Part shown: one piece after another, positions 1 through 7,275 of the stretch
Position numbering within the stretch: the stretch's first letter is position 1
Layout of the letters: the number at the start of each line of letters is the position of its first letter
NCBI GenBank assembly: GCA_964349355.1
Contig: CAYGFZ010000041.1
Coordinates: forward strand, 1-18,310
Length of the DNA stretch: 18,310 nucleotides
Source of the DNA: JAUVXE01 sp964349355
GTDB lineage: Bacteria; Actinomycetota; Coriobacteriia; Anaerosomatales; SLCP01
Reading direction: 5' to 3'
Notes under the pieces: model-generated
What the model was told of the DNA's origin: nothing
Seen by the model: the letters and a program-made list of their open reading frames with translations, nothing else
The model's database searches: none
Made by a program: the position numbers and the translations under genes

Positions 1-92
1 TCAAGCTCACCGTGCCCTCGTAGTGCCGGGCAGGGCCTGGCGGACTCCTCGGCATCTCGCTACATGCCTTCTCAGCCTGGCTTCACCTTGCT

Positions 93-120
93 TTGCCCGA
101 GGCTGGCACCGTGCTACGAT
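93..120 (+). promoter_or_regulatory. Putative sigma-70-type promoter of the chemosensory operon
   Basis: A TTGCCC hexamer (93-98) and a TACGAT hexamer (115-120) are separated by 16 bases, giving an expected transcript start near 127 and a leader of about 86 bases before the GTG start at 213. The same TTGCCC -35 occurs in the stronger tRNA promoter at 14012. A perfect 6-bp hairpin (GCGCCC 131-136 with GGGCGC 140-145) lies just after the predicted start. This is motif matching only; the -10 matches the consensus moderately. Confidence 0.4.
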
Positions 121-212
121 TGCTCTGCGTGCGCCCCGTGGGCGCCGTTCCCTATGGCCTGCTTGCCGGGCCGACGACACTGGACATGACGTGGACCACA
201 GGGAGGGAATTC

Positions 213-962
213 GTGGCGCTTGAGGGCAACCTAAAAGACTTCTCGCTCGCGGACATGTTCCACCTCCTCTCTTCGGGCCAGAAGACCGGGACGCTCTATA
301 TGACCACAGCAGGTGCCGAGGGCAAGGTCTGCTTCAAGAAGGGCCGTGTCTTCTTCGCCTCTTCGAACTACAACCGCGAGTCCCTTGGCAAGCGTCTCGT
401 CAAGGCGGGCGTGATCTCCGACAAGCAACTCCGGCAGGCGCTAGGGCTGCAGAAGATCCAGAAGAAAGAGAAGGCGGGCAGGCGCCTCGGTCAGATTCTG
501 GTCGACGAGGGGTACCTCGACGTCAAGGTGCTTGAGGCGTTCATCCAAGAACAGATCAACGACACGCTCTTCGACCTCTTCCGTTGGGAGGAGGGCGAGC
601 TACGACTAGAGGGGGACGATGTCTGCGAGTCAGAAGACATCGGCATCTCGGTCTCGGTAGAAAACATCATCATGGAGTCCTCGCGACGTCTCGAGATGTG
701 GAATCGGATCCGCGAGAAGATACCGTCGACTGAGACCCGGTTCGTGATGGCCGCCGCGCCCGGCGAGAAGTCGATCGAGATCCACTTGAAGCCGAAGGAG
801 TGGATGCTTCTGTGCTACTTGCACGGTGGCCGCTCCGTTCGCGAGCTCACCGATCTCACCGGCTACAACGACTTCGAGACGGCCAGGATCCTCTACGGCA
901 TGAATGCTGCGGGGCTGATCGAGAAGATCGGTGCGTCGAGCGGCGAATCTGTTGCGGAGTAG
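213..962 (+). CDS. DUF4388 (PATAN) domain protein with tandem MshEN-like motifs
   Basis: This 249-residue protein opens with the typical DUF4388/PATAN start (MALEGNLKDFSLADMF) and ends with a winged-helix-like segment (about residues 180-240). PATAN proteins such as cyanobacterial PatA and PixE act in type IV pilus chemosensory signalling, where they bind receivers or pilus motors. In the middle, residues 57-80 and 91-114 each fit the 24-residue MshEN pattern (LG, two hydrophobics, G, L, closing Q), a c-di-GMP-binding motif in MshE-type ATPases. The spacer between them is 10 residues, against 5 in MshE. The GTG start is chosen because GGGAGG (201-206) sits 6 bases upstream and because the family begins exactly here; an earlier in-frame ATG at 93 would add 40 residues unlike the family. 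It heads the operon, 3 bases before cheR. The family call is firm; the role in pilus or c-di-GMP signalling is inferred. Confidence 0.85.
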   Translation: MALEGNLKDFSLADMFHLLSSGQKTGTLYMTTAGAEGKVCFKKGRVFFASSNYNRESLGKRLVKAGVISDKQLRQALGLQKIQKKEKAGRRLGQILVDEGYLDVKVLEAFIQEQINDTLFDLFRWEEGELRLEGDDVCESEDIGISVSVENIIMESSRRLEMWNRIREKIPSTETRFVMAAAPGEKSIEIHLKPKEWMLLCYLHGGRSVRELTDLTGYNDFETARILYGMNAAGLIEKIGASSGESVAE

Positions 963-965
963 GCC

Positions 966-2483
966 ATGACCCCCCCCGGCGAGCCACTTTCAAAGAACCT
1001 GACCCCAGAGCAGTTCGACCGTTTTCGCAACTATATCAACCTGCACTCGGGGATCTATCTCGAAGAGACGAAGATGGACTCCTTGCGGATTTCTCTTGTG
1101 ACGCGCGCGACTCGCTTCGGTTACGGCTCTCTCGACGAGTACTTCGATGTCTTGAGCACGGACGAGACCGAGTTTCGCGAGCTGCTGAACCTGGTCACCA
1201 TCAACGAGACCAGCTTCTTTCGCTTCCCTGCGCAGTACGACGCGATGCGCGACCACGTCATTCCTAAGATCCTCGCGGGCAAGGCGGCGGACCAGAAGGA
1301 TGTGCGCGTTTGGTCCGCCGGTTGTTCGACCGGCGAAGAGCCCTACACGATTGCGATGACCCTGCTCGACGCCGGTATCGAAGGTCTCGGCTTCCGTCCC
1401 GAGGTGACCGGTACCGACGTGTCCACCAACGCTCTGGATCGCGCCAGAGCGGGTGTCTATCCAGCCCGGGCACTGCACGGTGTCCCGCACGACGTGGTGA
1501 GTCGATACTTCGAGCCGACCTCCGAGGGCCATCGCATTGCGCCACAGATTCGGCGAATCGTCGATTTCTCCTACCACAATCTCATTAAAGAACCGTATCC
1601 TTTCGGTCTCCTCGGTAACTGGGACATCATCTTCTGCCGAAATGTCACCATCTACTTCCAGCTCGAGTCCACGCGGCGTGTGGTGGACAACTTTTTCGAG
1701 TCACTCAATCCCGGAGGCTACCTGTTCATCGGGCATTCGGAGACCTTGACTAGCATCACCGATCGTTTCGAGCCGGTGGAAGTCGGTGGAGTATTCCTCT
1801 ACCGGAAGCCCAGTGAGCGGCCGATGCGCTCGTTCGCCGACCGTCTGGACGGCCGTTCTGTGAGGAACGAGGCCCGCAGAACCGCAGCCAGGAAGGGCGA
1901 ATCTGCGTCCGGGCGTGCCGCAGTGAAGCGGGCCGGACGAGTCGCCCCGGGGTCGACGCCGGAGTCCGCCTCCGTGAAGCGTGCGGCAGACTCGCTGCTT
2001 GCGCGGGCACGTCTTGCGAGCAGCGAGGGTCGTGGAGACGAGACGCTCGAGGCAGCGCAGGCGGCGCTCGCGGTCGATCCGTCACGCGCGGATGCTCACC
2101 TGCTTGCAGCTTACGGCTACGCTGACACCGGTGCGTTCGAGGCGGCGCTCGCGGAGGCGAATCGGGCGCTTGAGCTTGACCCGCTCATGGCCGCAGCGCG
2201 CTACGTACTCGGCCTCATCTACCTGCGCACCGATAGGCCGGACGACGCAGTCCGCGAGTTCAAGCGCACGATCTATATCGATTCAGATTTTGTGCTTGCG
2301 TACTTCAGTCTGGCGAATCTGCACAAGGCACGCGGCGAGCGCAGAGCCGCTTACGCCGGGTATCGGAACTGTCTGGACGCGCTTCGCCGCAGTCCAGAGG
2401 GCGCGTGGACGGCGTTCCTCGGGGGCTTTCGCCCCGATCTACTTGCGAAAACGTGCGAACGCAGTCTGCTAGAGTGTCGGTAG
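966..2483 (+). CDS. cheR: CheR-type chemoreceptor methyltransferase with C-terminal TPRs
   Basis: CheR transfers methyl groups from S-adenosylmethionine to glutamates of chemoreceptors, the adaptation step opposed by CheB. Residues 1-80 form the helical CheR N-domain ending in the signature NETSFFRFP (from N80). The SAM-binding loop AGCSTGEEPY lies around residues 118-127, and the late motif FCRNVTIYF begins at F223. After the catalytic domain (to about 280) comes a basic, Ala/Arg-rich linker and then roughly three to four TPR repeats (about 340-475). At 505 residues it is much longer than the roughly 280 of plain CheR, as in TPR-bearing PilK/FrzF-like enzymes. The receptor in this operon lacks the NWETF tether that some CheR enzymes bind, so the TPRs may provide partner binding instead (inference). 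The ATG follows the upstream stop by 3 bases, with GGAG at 956-959 (overlapping the end of the upstream gene) as ribosome site. Confidence 0.93.
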   Translation: MTPPGEPLSKNLTPEQFDRFRNYINLHSGIYLEETKMDSLRISLVTRATRFGYGSLDEYFDVLSTDETEFRELLNLVTINETSFFRFPAQYDAMRDHVIPKILAGKAADQKDVRVWSAGCSTGEEPYTIAMTLLDAGIEGLGFRPEVTGTDVSTNALDRARAGVYPARALHGVPHDVVSRYFEPTSEGHRIAPQIRRIVDFSYHNLIKEPYPFGLLGNWDIIFCRNVTIYFQLESTRRVVDNFFESLNPGGYLFIGHSETLTSITDRFEPVEVGGVFLYRKPSERPMRSFADRLDGRSVRNEARRTAARKGESASGRAAVKRAGRVAPGSTPESASVKRAADSLLARARLASSEGRGDETLEAAQAALAVDPSRADAHLLAAYGYADTGAFEAALAEANRALELDPLMAAARYVLGLIYLRTDRPDDAVREFKRTIYIDSDFVLAYFSLANLHKARGERRAAYAGYRNCLDALRRSPEGAWTAFLGGFRPDLLAKTCERSLLECR

Positions 2484-2563
2484 GTGGCCGAGGTCGCACT
2501 AAAGGTGAGAGGCCCGCAGGGCGATATCAACCGGTAGACCGGGTACGGGGAGGGAGTCAAGGA

Positions 2564-2944
2564 ATGGCCAATGCGCGAATACTCGCGGTCGATGATAGCC
2601 CGACCATCCTGGAGATGATCAAGGCGATTCTCATCGCGGGCGGATACGACGTGATTACTGCCGTCGATGGTGCCGAGGCGCTCGAGACGGCACGCGCCGA
2701 GATGCCTGACCTGATACTTCTCGATGTCATGCTCCCGAAGCTCGACGGGTATCGCGTGTGCCGCCTCCTTAAGTTCGATCAGAAGTACAAGGGGATCCCG
2801 ATCATCATGCTTACTGCCAAGACAGAGGAGCAGGCCATGGCGACGGGCATCCGCACAGGGGCCAACCAGTATCTGACCAAACCCGTGGAGCCCGAGAGAC
2901 TCCTGGCCGCAGTGGCCGAGGAACTCAGCAAAGCCCAGGGCTGA
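2564..2944 (+). CDS. Single-domain CheY/PilG-like response regulator
   Basis: The 126 residues form one complete receiver domain and no output domain. The acidic pair D10/D11, phosphoacceptor D54 (DLILLDVMLPKLDG), T84 and K106 (LTKP) are all present, so it should accept phosphate from the CheA of this operon and act by protein contact, like CheY, PilG or PixG. The ATG at 2564 is chosen over upstream in-frame starts because a purine-rich ribosome site (GGGGAGGGAG, 2547-2556) precedes it at good spacing and the receiver fold begins immediately. Eighty non-coding bases separate it from cheR, the largest gap in the operon; a TGCTAGAGT extended -10-like element (2467-2475) could give a secondary promoter, but no -35 is evident. 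Whether its target is a pilus motor or something else cannot be told from the sequence. Confidence 0.93.
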   Translation: MANARILAVDDSPTILEMIKAILIAGGYDVITAVDGAEALETARAEMPDLILLDVMLPKLDGYRVCRLLKFDQKYKGIPIIMLTAKTEEQAMATGIRTGANQYLTKPVEPERLLAAVAEELSKAQG

Positions 2945-2957
2945 AGGGGTCAGGCGG

Positions 2958-4862
2958 ATGGGCGAGACGAACACCATCACGGCGCGGGTCCTTGACGCCC
3001 TTGCTTCAGCGGGGATCGTCACCGTAGAGCAGATCGCTGCGCTCAACGAGGCCGCTGCCTCCGGCGTAGCGACGCCGGGGGCATTGGTCGCTCAGCGAGG
3101 GCTTGTAAGCCCGTTCGACCTCGCAACAGTCCTCGAAGAGGAACTCGGGATCCCCCGGGTCGATCTTGCGAGCTACGCACCCGATGGCGAGGCGCTGACG
3201 ATGCTGCCGGCGGCTGACGCTCGTGAGCTTGGCATGCTGCCGCTCTTCGAGATCGAAGGGATGCTCACCGTCGCTATCGGCGAGGCCTTCGACATCTTCG
3301 AACTCGATGGCCTGGCAACTCGACTCGGGGTCGAGGTCGAAGCCGTACTTGCCGACTCGACGTCGGTCCTTGAAGCGATCGCGCAGTACTACCCCGCCGA
3401 GACGACGGCCGAACCCGTTCCCGGGCCGGCAGACGAGGGTCCGCCGCCACCTCCGGTTGCCGAATCCGACGCGCCGACCGGGGGGCTAGAGGAACCGGTC
3501 TTCGACGCGAGCGACCTGTTCGAGGTCTCGACATCAGGAAGTGATGGTTCCGGGGATGCGAGAGCCGCTGCCCCGGTTGTTGTCGCGGAACCGCCCGGCG
3601 CCGAGGAGGGCTTCTCGGCGACAGTGCCGGAGACGATCGAGCACGTCGTTGAGACGGCTGCTGCGGACGGTCCACCTGCGATCGACCTCGATGTCTTAGC
3701 CGTCGCCGATGCGGGTAAGACCGCCGTGCTGGTCTCAGACATCCTTGAGCATGCTGTTCGCAAGGGAGCGAACCGCATCCATCTGCTCCCGTACAAGGAC
3801 GACTTCTTCCTGGTCCATCGGAGCGGCGGCCGTCTTGAGAAGATAGCAAGCGCCCCGTTGTCGATGCAGGGCGCGCTCGTCGATGCGATCAAGTCCTATG
3901 CGCGGCTGAGTTCGGTCCCGTCCACGCTGCCGGCACTCGGTAGGCTGCACTCCAAGATCGCCGAGCACGACCTCGTCGTCACCGTCTCTGCGGTTCCTAC
4001 TGTCGCAGGGCAGCGGGTGGTCATCTCGTTCGCCCCCCATAGTGCCGAACCCAAGACGTTACTCGACCTCGGGATGTCTGAAGCAGAATCTCGCGCCCTG
4101 CACGCTATGGTCGAACGTGGCAGGGGAATACTGCTGGTCAGCGGACCCGTCGCGGGTGGCAGGAGTTCGACCTACTATGCACTTCTCGCTCATGCCGCGG
4201 CAGCGGGCAAGACCGCCTACTCCGTTGAGAGTTCGGTTGACTTCGAACTGCCGGCCGTCGCGCAGGTACTCGTGAACCCCGGATCACCGGTGGGTGCCGC
4301 GTCCTACTTCGCCGCAGGGATGCGCCAGGACACCGACGTGATGGCGATCGACTCGCTGCAATCCGTCGAGGACGTGCATCTGGCCATCGAGGCGGCAGGG
4401 CTCGGAAAACTCGTGATCGCCACCTTTTCCGGCGGCGATATAGTGTCCGGAGTCCGAAGGATGCTCGATCTGGGAGCCGAACCCACGAGCCTTGCCTCCG
4501 CACTTACCCTCGGAGTCGGGCAGCGATTGGTGCGCACCAACTGCCCCAACTGTTCGCAGGAGGAGACCACTCCACTGGCTGCAGCGATTCCTGGAGCTCC
4601 CGCCAACCTGGTCTCGCGTTCGGGTTCTGGATGTCCGAACTGCGGGAAGAGCGGCTTTTCCGGTGCGACAGGGATATTCGAGGTGCTGCCGTTCACCGAG
4701 CCTGTCCGGACGGTGATCGCCCGAGATGGGACTGGTGAGGAGATCGCGCAGGCCGCCCGTGCTGCCGGCATGCGGCCCATGGCCGCCTCGGGTCTGTCAC
4801 GGGTCAGCGAAGGCCGCGTCAGCGCGGAAGAGCTGAACCGTGTTCTGCGGTTCTCCGGGTGA
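2958..4862 (+). CDS. PilB/GspE-like protein with degenerate ATPase site (pseudo-ATPase)
   Basis: The 634 residues follow the PilB/GspE layout: an MshEN/GspE-N domain (about 10-140), an acidic Pro/Glu-rich linker (about 141-250), an N2-like domain (about 255-375), a RecA-like ATPase domain (about 376-600), and the zinc tetracysteine C529/C532/C559/C562. Every catalytic motif is altered. Walker A reads GPVAGGRSS (396-404) with R402 in place of the essential Lys. The Asp box reads SVESSVDF (422-429) where TIEDPVEY is usual. Walker B has S466 where the catalytic Glu should be. The His box has S491 where TLHTND has His. Fold-defining residues (RQD-D, QRLVR, the cysteines) are kept and the frame is open throughout, so this looks like a maintained pseudoenzyme rather than a decaying gene. 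It lies between a receiver and two CheW genes. I infer a scaffold or a dead subunit in a pilus motor; the function is unproven. Confidence 0.85.
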   Translation: MGETNTITARVLDALASAGIVTVEQIAALNEAAASGVATPGALVAQRGLVSPFDLATVLEEELGIPRVDLASYAPDGEALTMLPAADARELGMLPLFEIEGMLTVAIGEAFDIFELDGLATRLGVEVEAVLADSTSVLEAIAQYYPAETTAEPVPGPADEGPPPPPVAESDAPTGGLEEPVFDASDLFEVSTSGSDGSGDARAAAPVVVAEPPGAEEGFSATVPETIEHVVETAAADGPPAIDLDVLAVADAGKTAVLVSDILEHAVRKGANRIHLLPYKDDFFLVHRSGGRLEKIASAPLSMQGALVDAIKSYARLSSVPSTLPALGRLHSKIAEHDLVVTVSAVPTVAGQRVVISFAPHSAEPKTLLDLGMSEAESRALHAMVERGRGILLVSGPVAGGRSSTYYALLAHAAAAGKTAYSVESSVDFELPAVAQVLVNPGSPVGAASYFAAGMRQDTDVMAIDSLQSVEDVHLAIEAAGLGKLVIATFSGGDIVSGVRRMLDLGAEPTSLASALTLGVGQRLVRTNCPNCSQEETTPLAAAIPGAPANLVSRSGSGCPNCGKSGFSGATGIFEVLPFTEPVRTVIARDGTGEEIAQAARAAGMRPMAASGLSRVSEGRVSAEELNRVLRFSG

Positions 4863-4879
4863 CAGATGGAAAGGAAGCG

Positions 4880-5449
4880 ATGACTCCCCGCAAGAAGAGG
4901 CAGGATTCCACGCCGGAGCCGACAATCGAGACAGTGGCCCAGTCCGAACCGGAGCCGACCGCCGATTCAGAGGACGCATCGCTCCCGGCCAGCCCTCCGG
5001 TGTTGACCCGGATGGTCGCCTTCCACCTCGCCGACCAGCGCTACGGGTTCCCGATCGAGAGCGTCCAGGAGATTCAGCAGATCGTGGCGCTGGCTCAGAT
5101 TCCCGATGAGACCGGGGTGGTCCTCGGCCTCATCAACTTGCGGGGAAGCGTGGTGCCGGCCATAGATCTGCGTCTGCTACTCGGGATGCAGCCGATCGAG
5201 CGTACGCTCGAGACCCCGATGGTGATCTGCAGGTCCTCAAGCGGGCTCGTGGCGTTCATCGTCGACGGCGTGGATGACGTCACCGAACTGCCGGACGATT
5301 GCCTGCAGCCTCCGCCGCAGATGCACTCACTTGCCGGGCGCATGCTCGGCGTGTGTCGTCTTGAGGACGGGATGGTATTCCTTCTCGATGTGGACCACGT
5401 TCTTGAGCCGGTCGATCTCGATATGTCCGGGGAGGTGGAACTCTCATGA
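4880..5449 (+). CDS. cheW: CheW-like coupling protein 1
   Basis: CheW proteins join receptors to the CheA kinase. After a charged, probably disordered N-terminus of about 38 residues, the CheW fold runs from TRMVAFHLADQRYGFPI to the end. It includes the conserved LGLINLRGSVVPAIDLR stretch and the late FLLDVDHVLEP element. It has 189 residues from the ATG at 4880, which I prefer because AAAGGAAG (4870-4877) lies just upstream; a GTG at 4859 overlapping the preceding stop would add seven residues but has no clear ribosome site. The gene overlaps the next cheW by 4 bases (ATGA at 5446), which indicates translational coupling. The family is certain; its specific partner within the array is not. 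Confidence 0.92.
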   Translation: MTPRKKRQDSTPEPTIETVAQSEPEPTADSEDASLPASPPVLTRMVAFHLADQRYGFPIESVQEIQQIVALAQIPDETGVVLGLINLRGSVVPAIDLRLLLGMQPIERTLETPMVICRSSSGLVAFIVDGVDDVTELPDDCLQPPPQMHSLAGRMLGVCRLEDGMVFLLDVDHVLEPVDLDMSGEVELS

Positions 5450-5994
5450 GCGAACCGGTCCGCGAATCGCGGCTTCTCACGGTCGCCGAGGAGATCCTTC
5501 GAAGGCGTGCTGACTCTCTCGCTCACGAGGCGCTTGCAGATGAGGCCGATGATCGCATGGGGCTGCTGCTCTTTCGACTCGATGAGGAGTGGTACGCGGT
5601 CAAGGTAGGTGAGGTTCGAGAGATCTATCAGGAGTATGAGGTTGCGCCGATCCCCTGTGTACAGTCGTTCATTCTCGGCGTGGTCAACATCCGGGGCGAG
5701 ATCATCTCGGTGACCGATATCGCGGCGCTCATGCGCCTCAGAACATCCGGTTCGATCGACGTGGGTGTCTCCCCGGCCATCGTCATTCAAAATGCGACCT
5801 GCACGTCGGCCATGGTCGTTGATGAGATCGGAGACATCGTTGACGTGCCTGTCGACAGCGTCGAACCTCCGCTGTCGGTGATCGACAAGATCCAGGCCGA
5901 ATATATCGCCGGATCGGTCTATGTCGGTGAACGTTTGATCGGACTTGTGAATGTAGACCGGATTCTTCAGCCCATCGATGCCGAGGACCGGTAG
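5446..5994 (+). CDS. cheW: CheW-like coupling protein 2
   Basis: This second CheW-family adaptor has 182 residues. The N-terminal 35 residues are helical and charged, and the CheW fold begins at MGLLLFRLDEEWYAVKV. The central signature ILGVVNIRGEIISVTDI is intact, and the protein ends GLVNVDRILQPID, matching the family's final strands. It is clearly diverged from the neighbouring CheW, so this is not a recent duplication. Twin CheW proteins also occur in Pil-Chp systems (PilI and ChpC), where they serve different receptor contacts. The start overlaps the previous stop by 4 bases, and it ends 15 bases before the chosen receptor start, so it is firmly inside the operon. Confidence 0.92.
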   Translation: MSEPVRESRLLTVAEEILRRRADSLAHEALADEADDRMGLLLFRLDEEWYAVKVGEVREIYQEYEVAPIPCVQSFILGVVNIRGEIISVTDIAALMRLRTSGSIDVGVSPAIVIQNATCTSAMVVDEIGDIVDVPVDSVEPPLSVIDKIQAEYIAGSVYVGERLIGLVNVDRILQPIDAEDR

Positions 5995-6009
5995 GAATCG
6001 GAGGAAATG

Positions 6010-7242
6010 ATGCTCAATAGACTGGTGAACGGATTTCGCGGCAAGTTCCTCTACAAGTACTCCGCCGCCAATATCGTTCTTGCTCTGGCGTTCAACTTCA
6101 TCCAGTGGTGGGTGGTACTCGCAGTCTTCGGCGGTCAGGCGCAAGACTTCCTCGGCCAGTTCGACCTGGGGATCTGGCTGCTGGTACTGGCCGCGCTGGT
6201 CACGATCGGCGTCGTCTGGGCTATCGTGCTGGTGATGATCGGTGCGCGGTTCATGCGTCCGCTCGACGAAGTCGTCGAGAGTGTGAAGGCCGCATGCCAG
6301 GGCGATATCGGACACAAGGTCCATCTCGACACGCCTGACGAGTTCGGTGTGCTCGCACGCTCATACAACCAGATGCTGGATCTCATCATCTATCTGGTGA
6401 GGCAGACGCACGAATCTTCGAGCCGACTATCCCAGTCGGCCAACGAGATCCTTTCGGCGACCGAGCAGCAGGCGTCCGGATCGGCGGAGCAGGCAGCGTC
6501 GATCAGCCAGACGACCGCCACGATGGAGGAGCTCGCTGCGACCTACCGCCAGATCGCCGACAACGCGAACCAGGTGGTGAACATGGCCGAAGCATCTCTC
6601 GGCAGCGCCGAGAGCGGTCAGCAGGCGGTCCTCAACACACTCACCGCGATGGAAGAGATCCGCAACCATAGTCAGTCTTCCGCCAACAAGATCCTATCGC
6701 TCGGGGAGCGCAGCCAACAGATCGGTCAGGTGCTTGCAATCATCAACAGCATCGCCGATCAGACGAAGATACTCGCGCTCAACGCCGCCATCGAGGCGGC
6801 ACGGGCTGGTGAAGCGGGCAAAGGCTTCTCGGTCGTTGCGATCGAGATCCGCAAACTTGCGGAGTCCGTTGTGGACTCCACGGGTGAGATCGGATCGATC
6901 ATGAGCGAGATCCAGACAGCCGCTAATGAGCTCGTCATGGCGACCGAGCAGGAGCTGAAGCAGGTCAAGAGCGGCGTGGATCTCGCAAACGTGACCGGTG
7001 AGAACCTCGATCAGATCCTCGAGATGATCGAGCAGACGACCTCGGCAGCCAAGGAGATCAGCGCCGCAACCCAGCAGCAGAAGAGCGCGACCGATCAGGT
7101 GGTCAAGGCGATGCGCGAGGTTGCAGCCGTCGCCCAGCAGTCGGCGGCCGGTAGTCGCCAGGTCGCGAGCACGGCCGACCAGCTCTCGGCCATCGCCAAG
7201 GAGTCCAGTCAGATCGGCTCAGCGTTCAGGATCGTCGAGTAG
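6010..7242 (+). CDS. Methyl-accepting chemotaxis protein lacking an external sensor domain
   Basis: This is an inner-membrane chemoreceptor of 410 residues. Two hydrophobic segments (about 20-40 and 55-77) are joined by only about 14 residues, so there is no periplasmic ligand domain. A HAMP-like region follows (about 78-130, RFMRPLDEVVE), then a long coiled-coil signalling domain. Its tip carries ILALNAAIEAARAGEAGKGF and VVAIEIRKLAES. The tip reads QTKILALNAA, with K253 where enteric receptors have Asn. The C-terminus (SAFRIVE) has no NWETF-type pentapeptide. Signals may enter through the membrane, the HAMP, or a partner protein (inference). Two adjacent ATGs exist (6007 and 6010); GGAGG at 6000-6004 is spaced correctly only for the second. 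It sits between cheW and cheA and is the only receptor in the window. Confidence 0.92.
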   Translation: MLNRLVNGFRGKFLYKYSAANIVLALAFNFIQWWVVLAVFGGQAQDFLGQFDLGIWLLVLAALVTIGVVWAIVLVMIGARFMRPLDEVVESVKAACQGDIGHKVHLDTPDEFGVLARSYNQMLDLIIYLVRQTHESSSRLSQSANEILSATEQQASGSAEQAASISQTTATMEELAATYRQIADNANQVVNMAEASLGSAESGQQAVLNTLTAMEEIRNHSQSSANKILSLGERSQQIGQVLAIINSIADQTKILALNAAIEAARAGEAGKGFSVVAIEIRKLAESVVDSTGEIGSIMSEIQTAANELVMATEQELKQVKSGVDLANVTGENLDQILEMIEQTTSAAKEISAATQQQKSATDQVVKAMREVAAVAQQSAAGSRQVASTADQLSAIAKESSQIGSAFRIVE

Positions 7243-7275
7243 CCATCCGGCTGAACCGCGAAGAGGAGCATCAAG

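Noticed and set aside
1..23. C-terminal end of an upstream gene (frame ending KLTVPS then TAG)
   Set aside because: Seven codons without any recognisable feature cannot support a call, although an upstream + strand gene ending here is possible.
5095..6324. 409-residue open frame on the - strand
   Set aside because: It lies opposite two cheW genes and the receptor; its His/Asp/Arg-rich composition is what antisense GC-rich coding DNA produces, and no family is recognisable.
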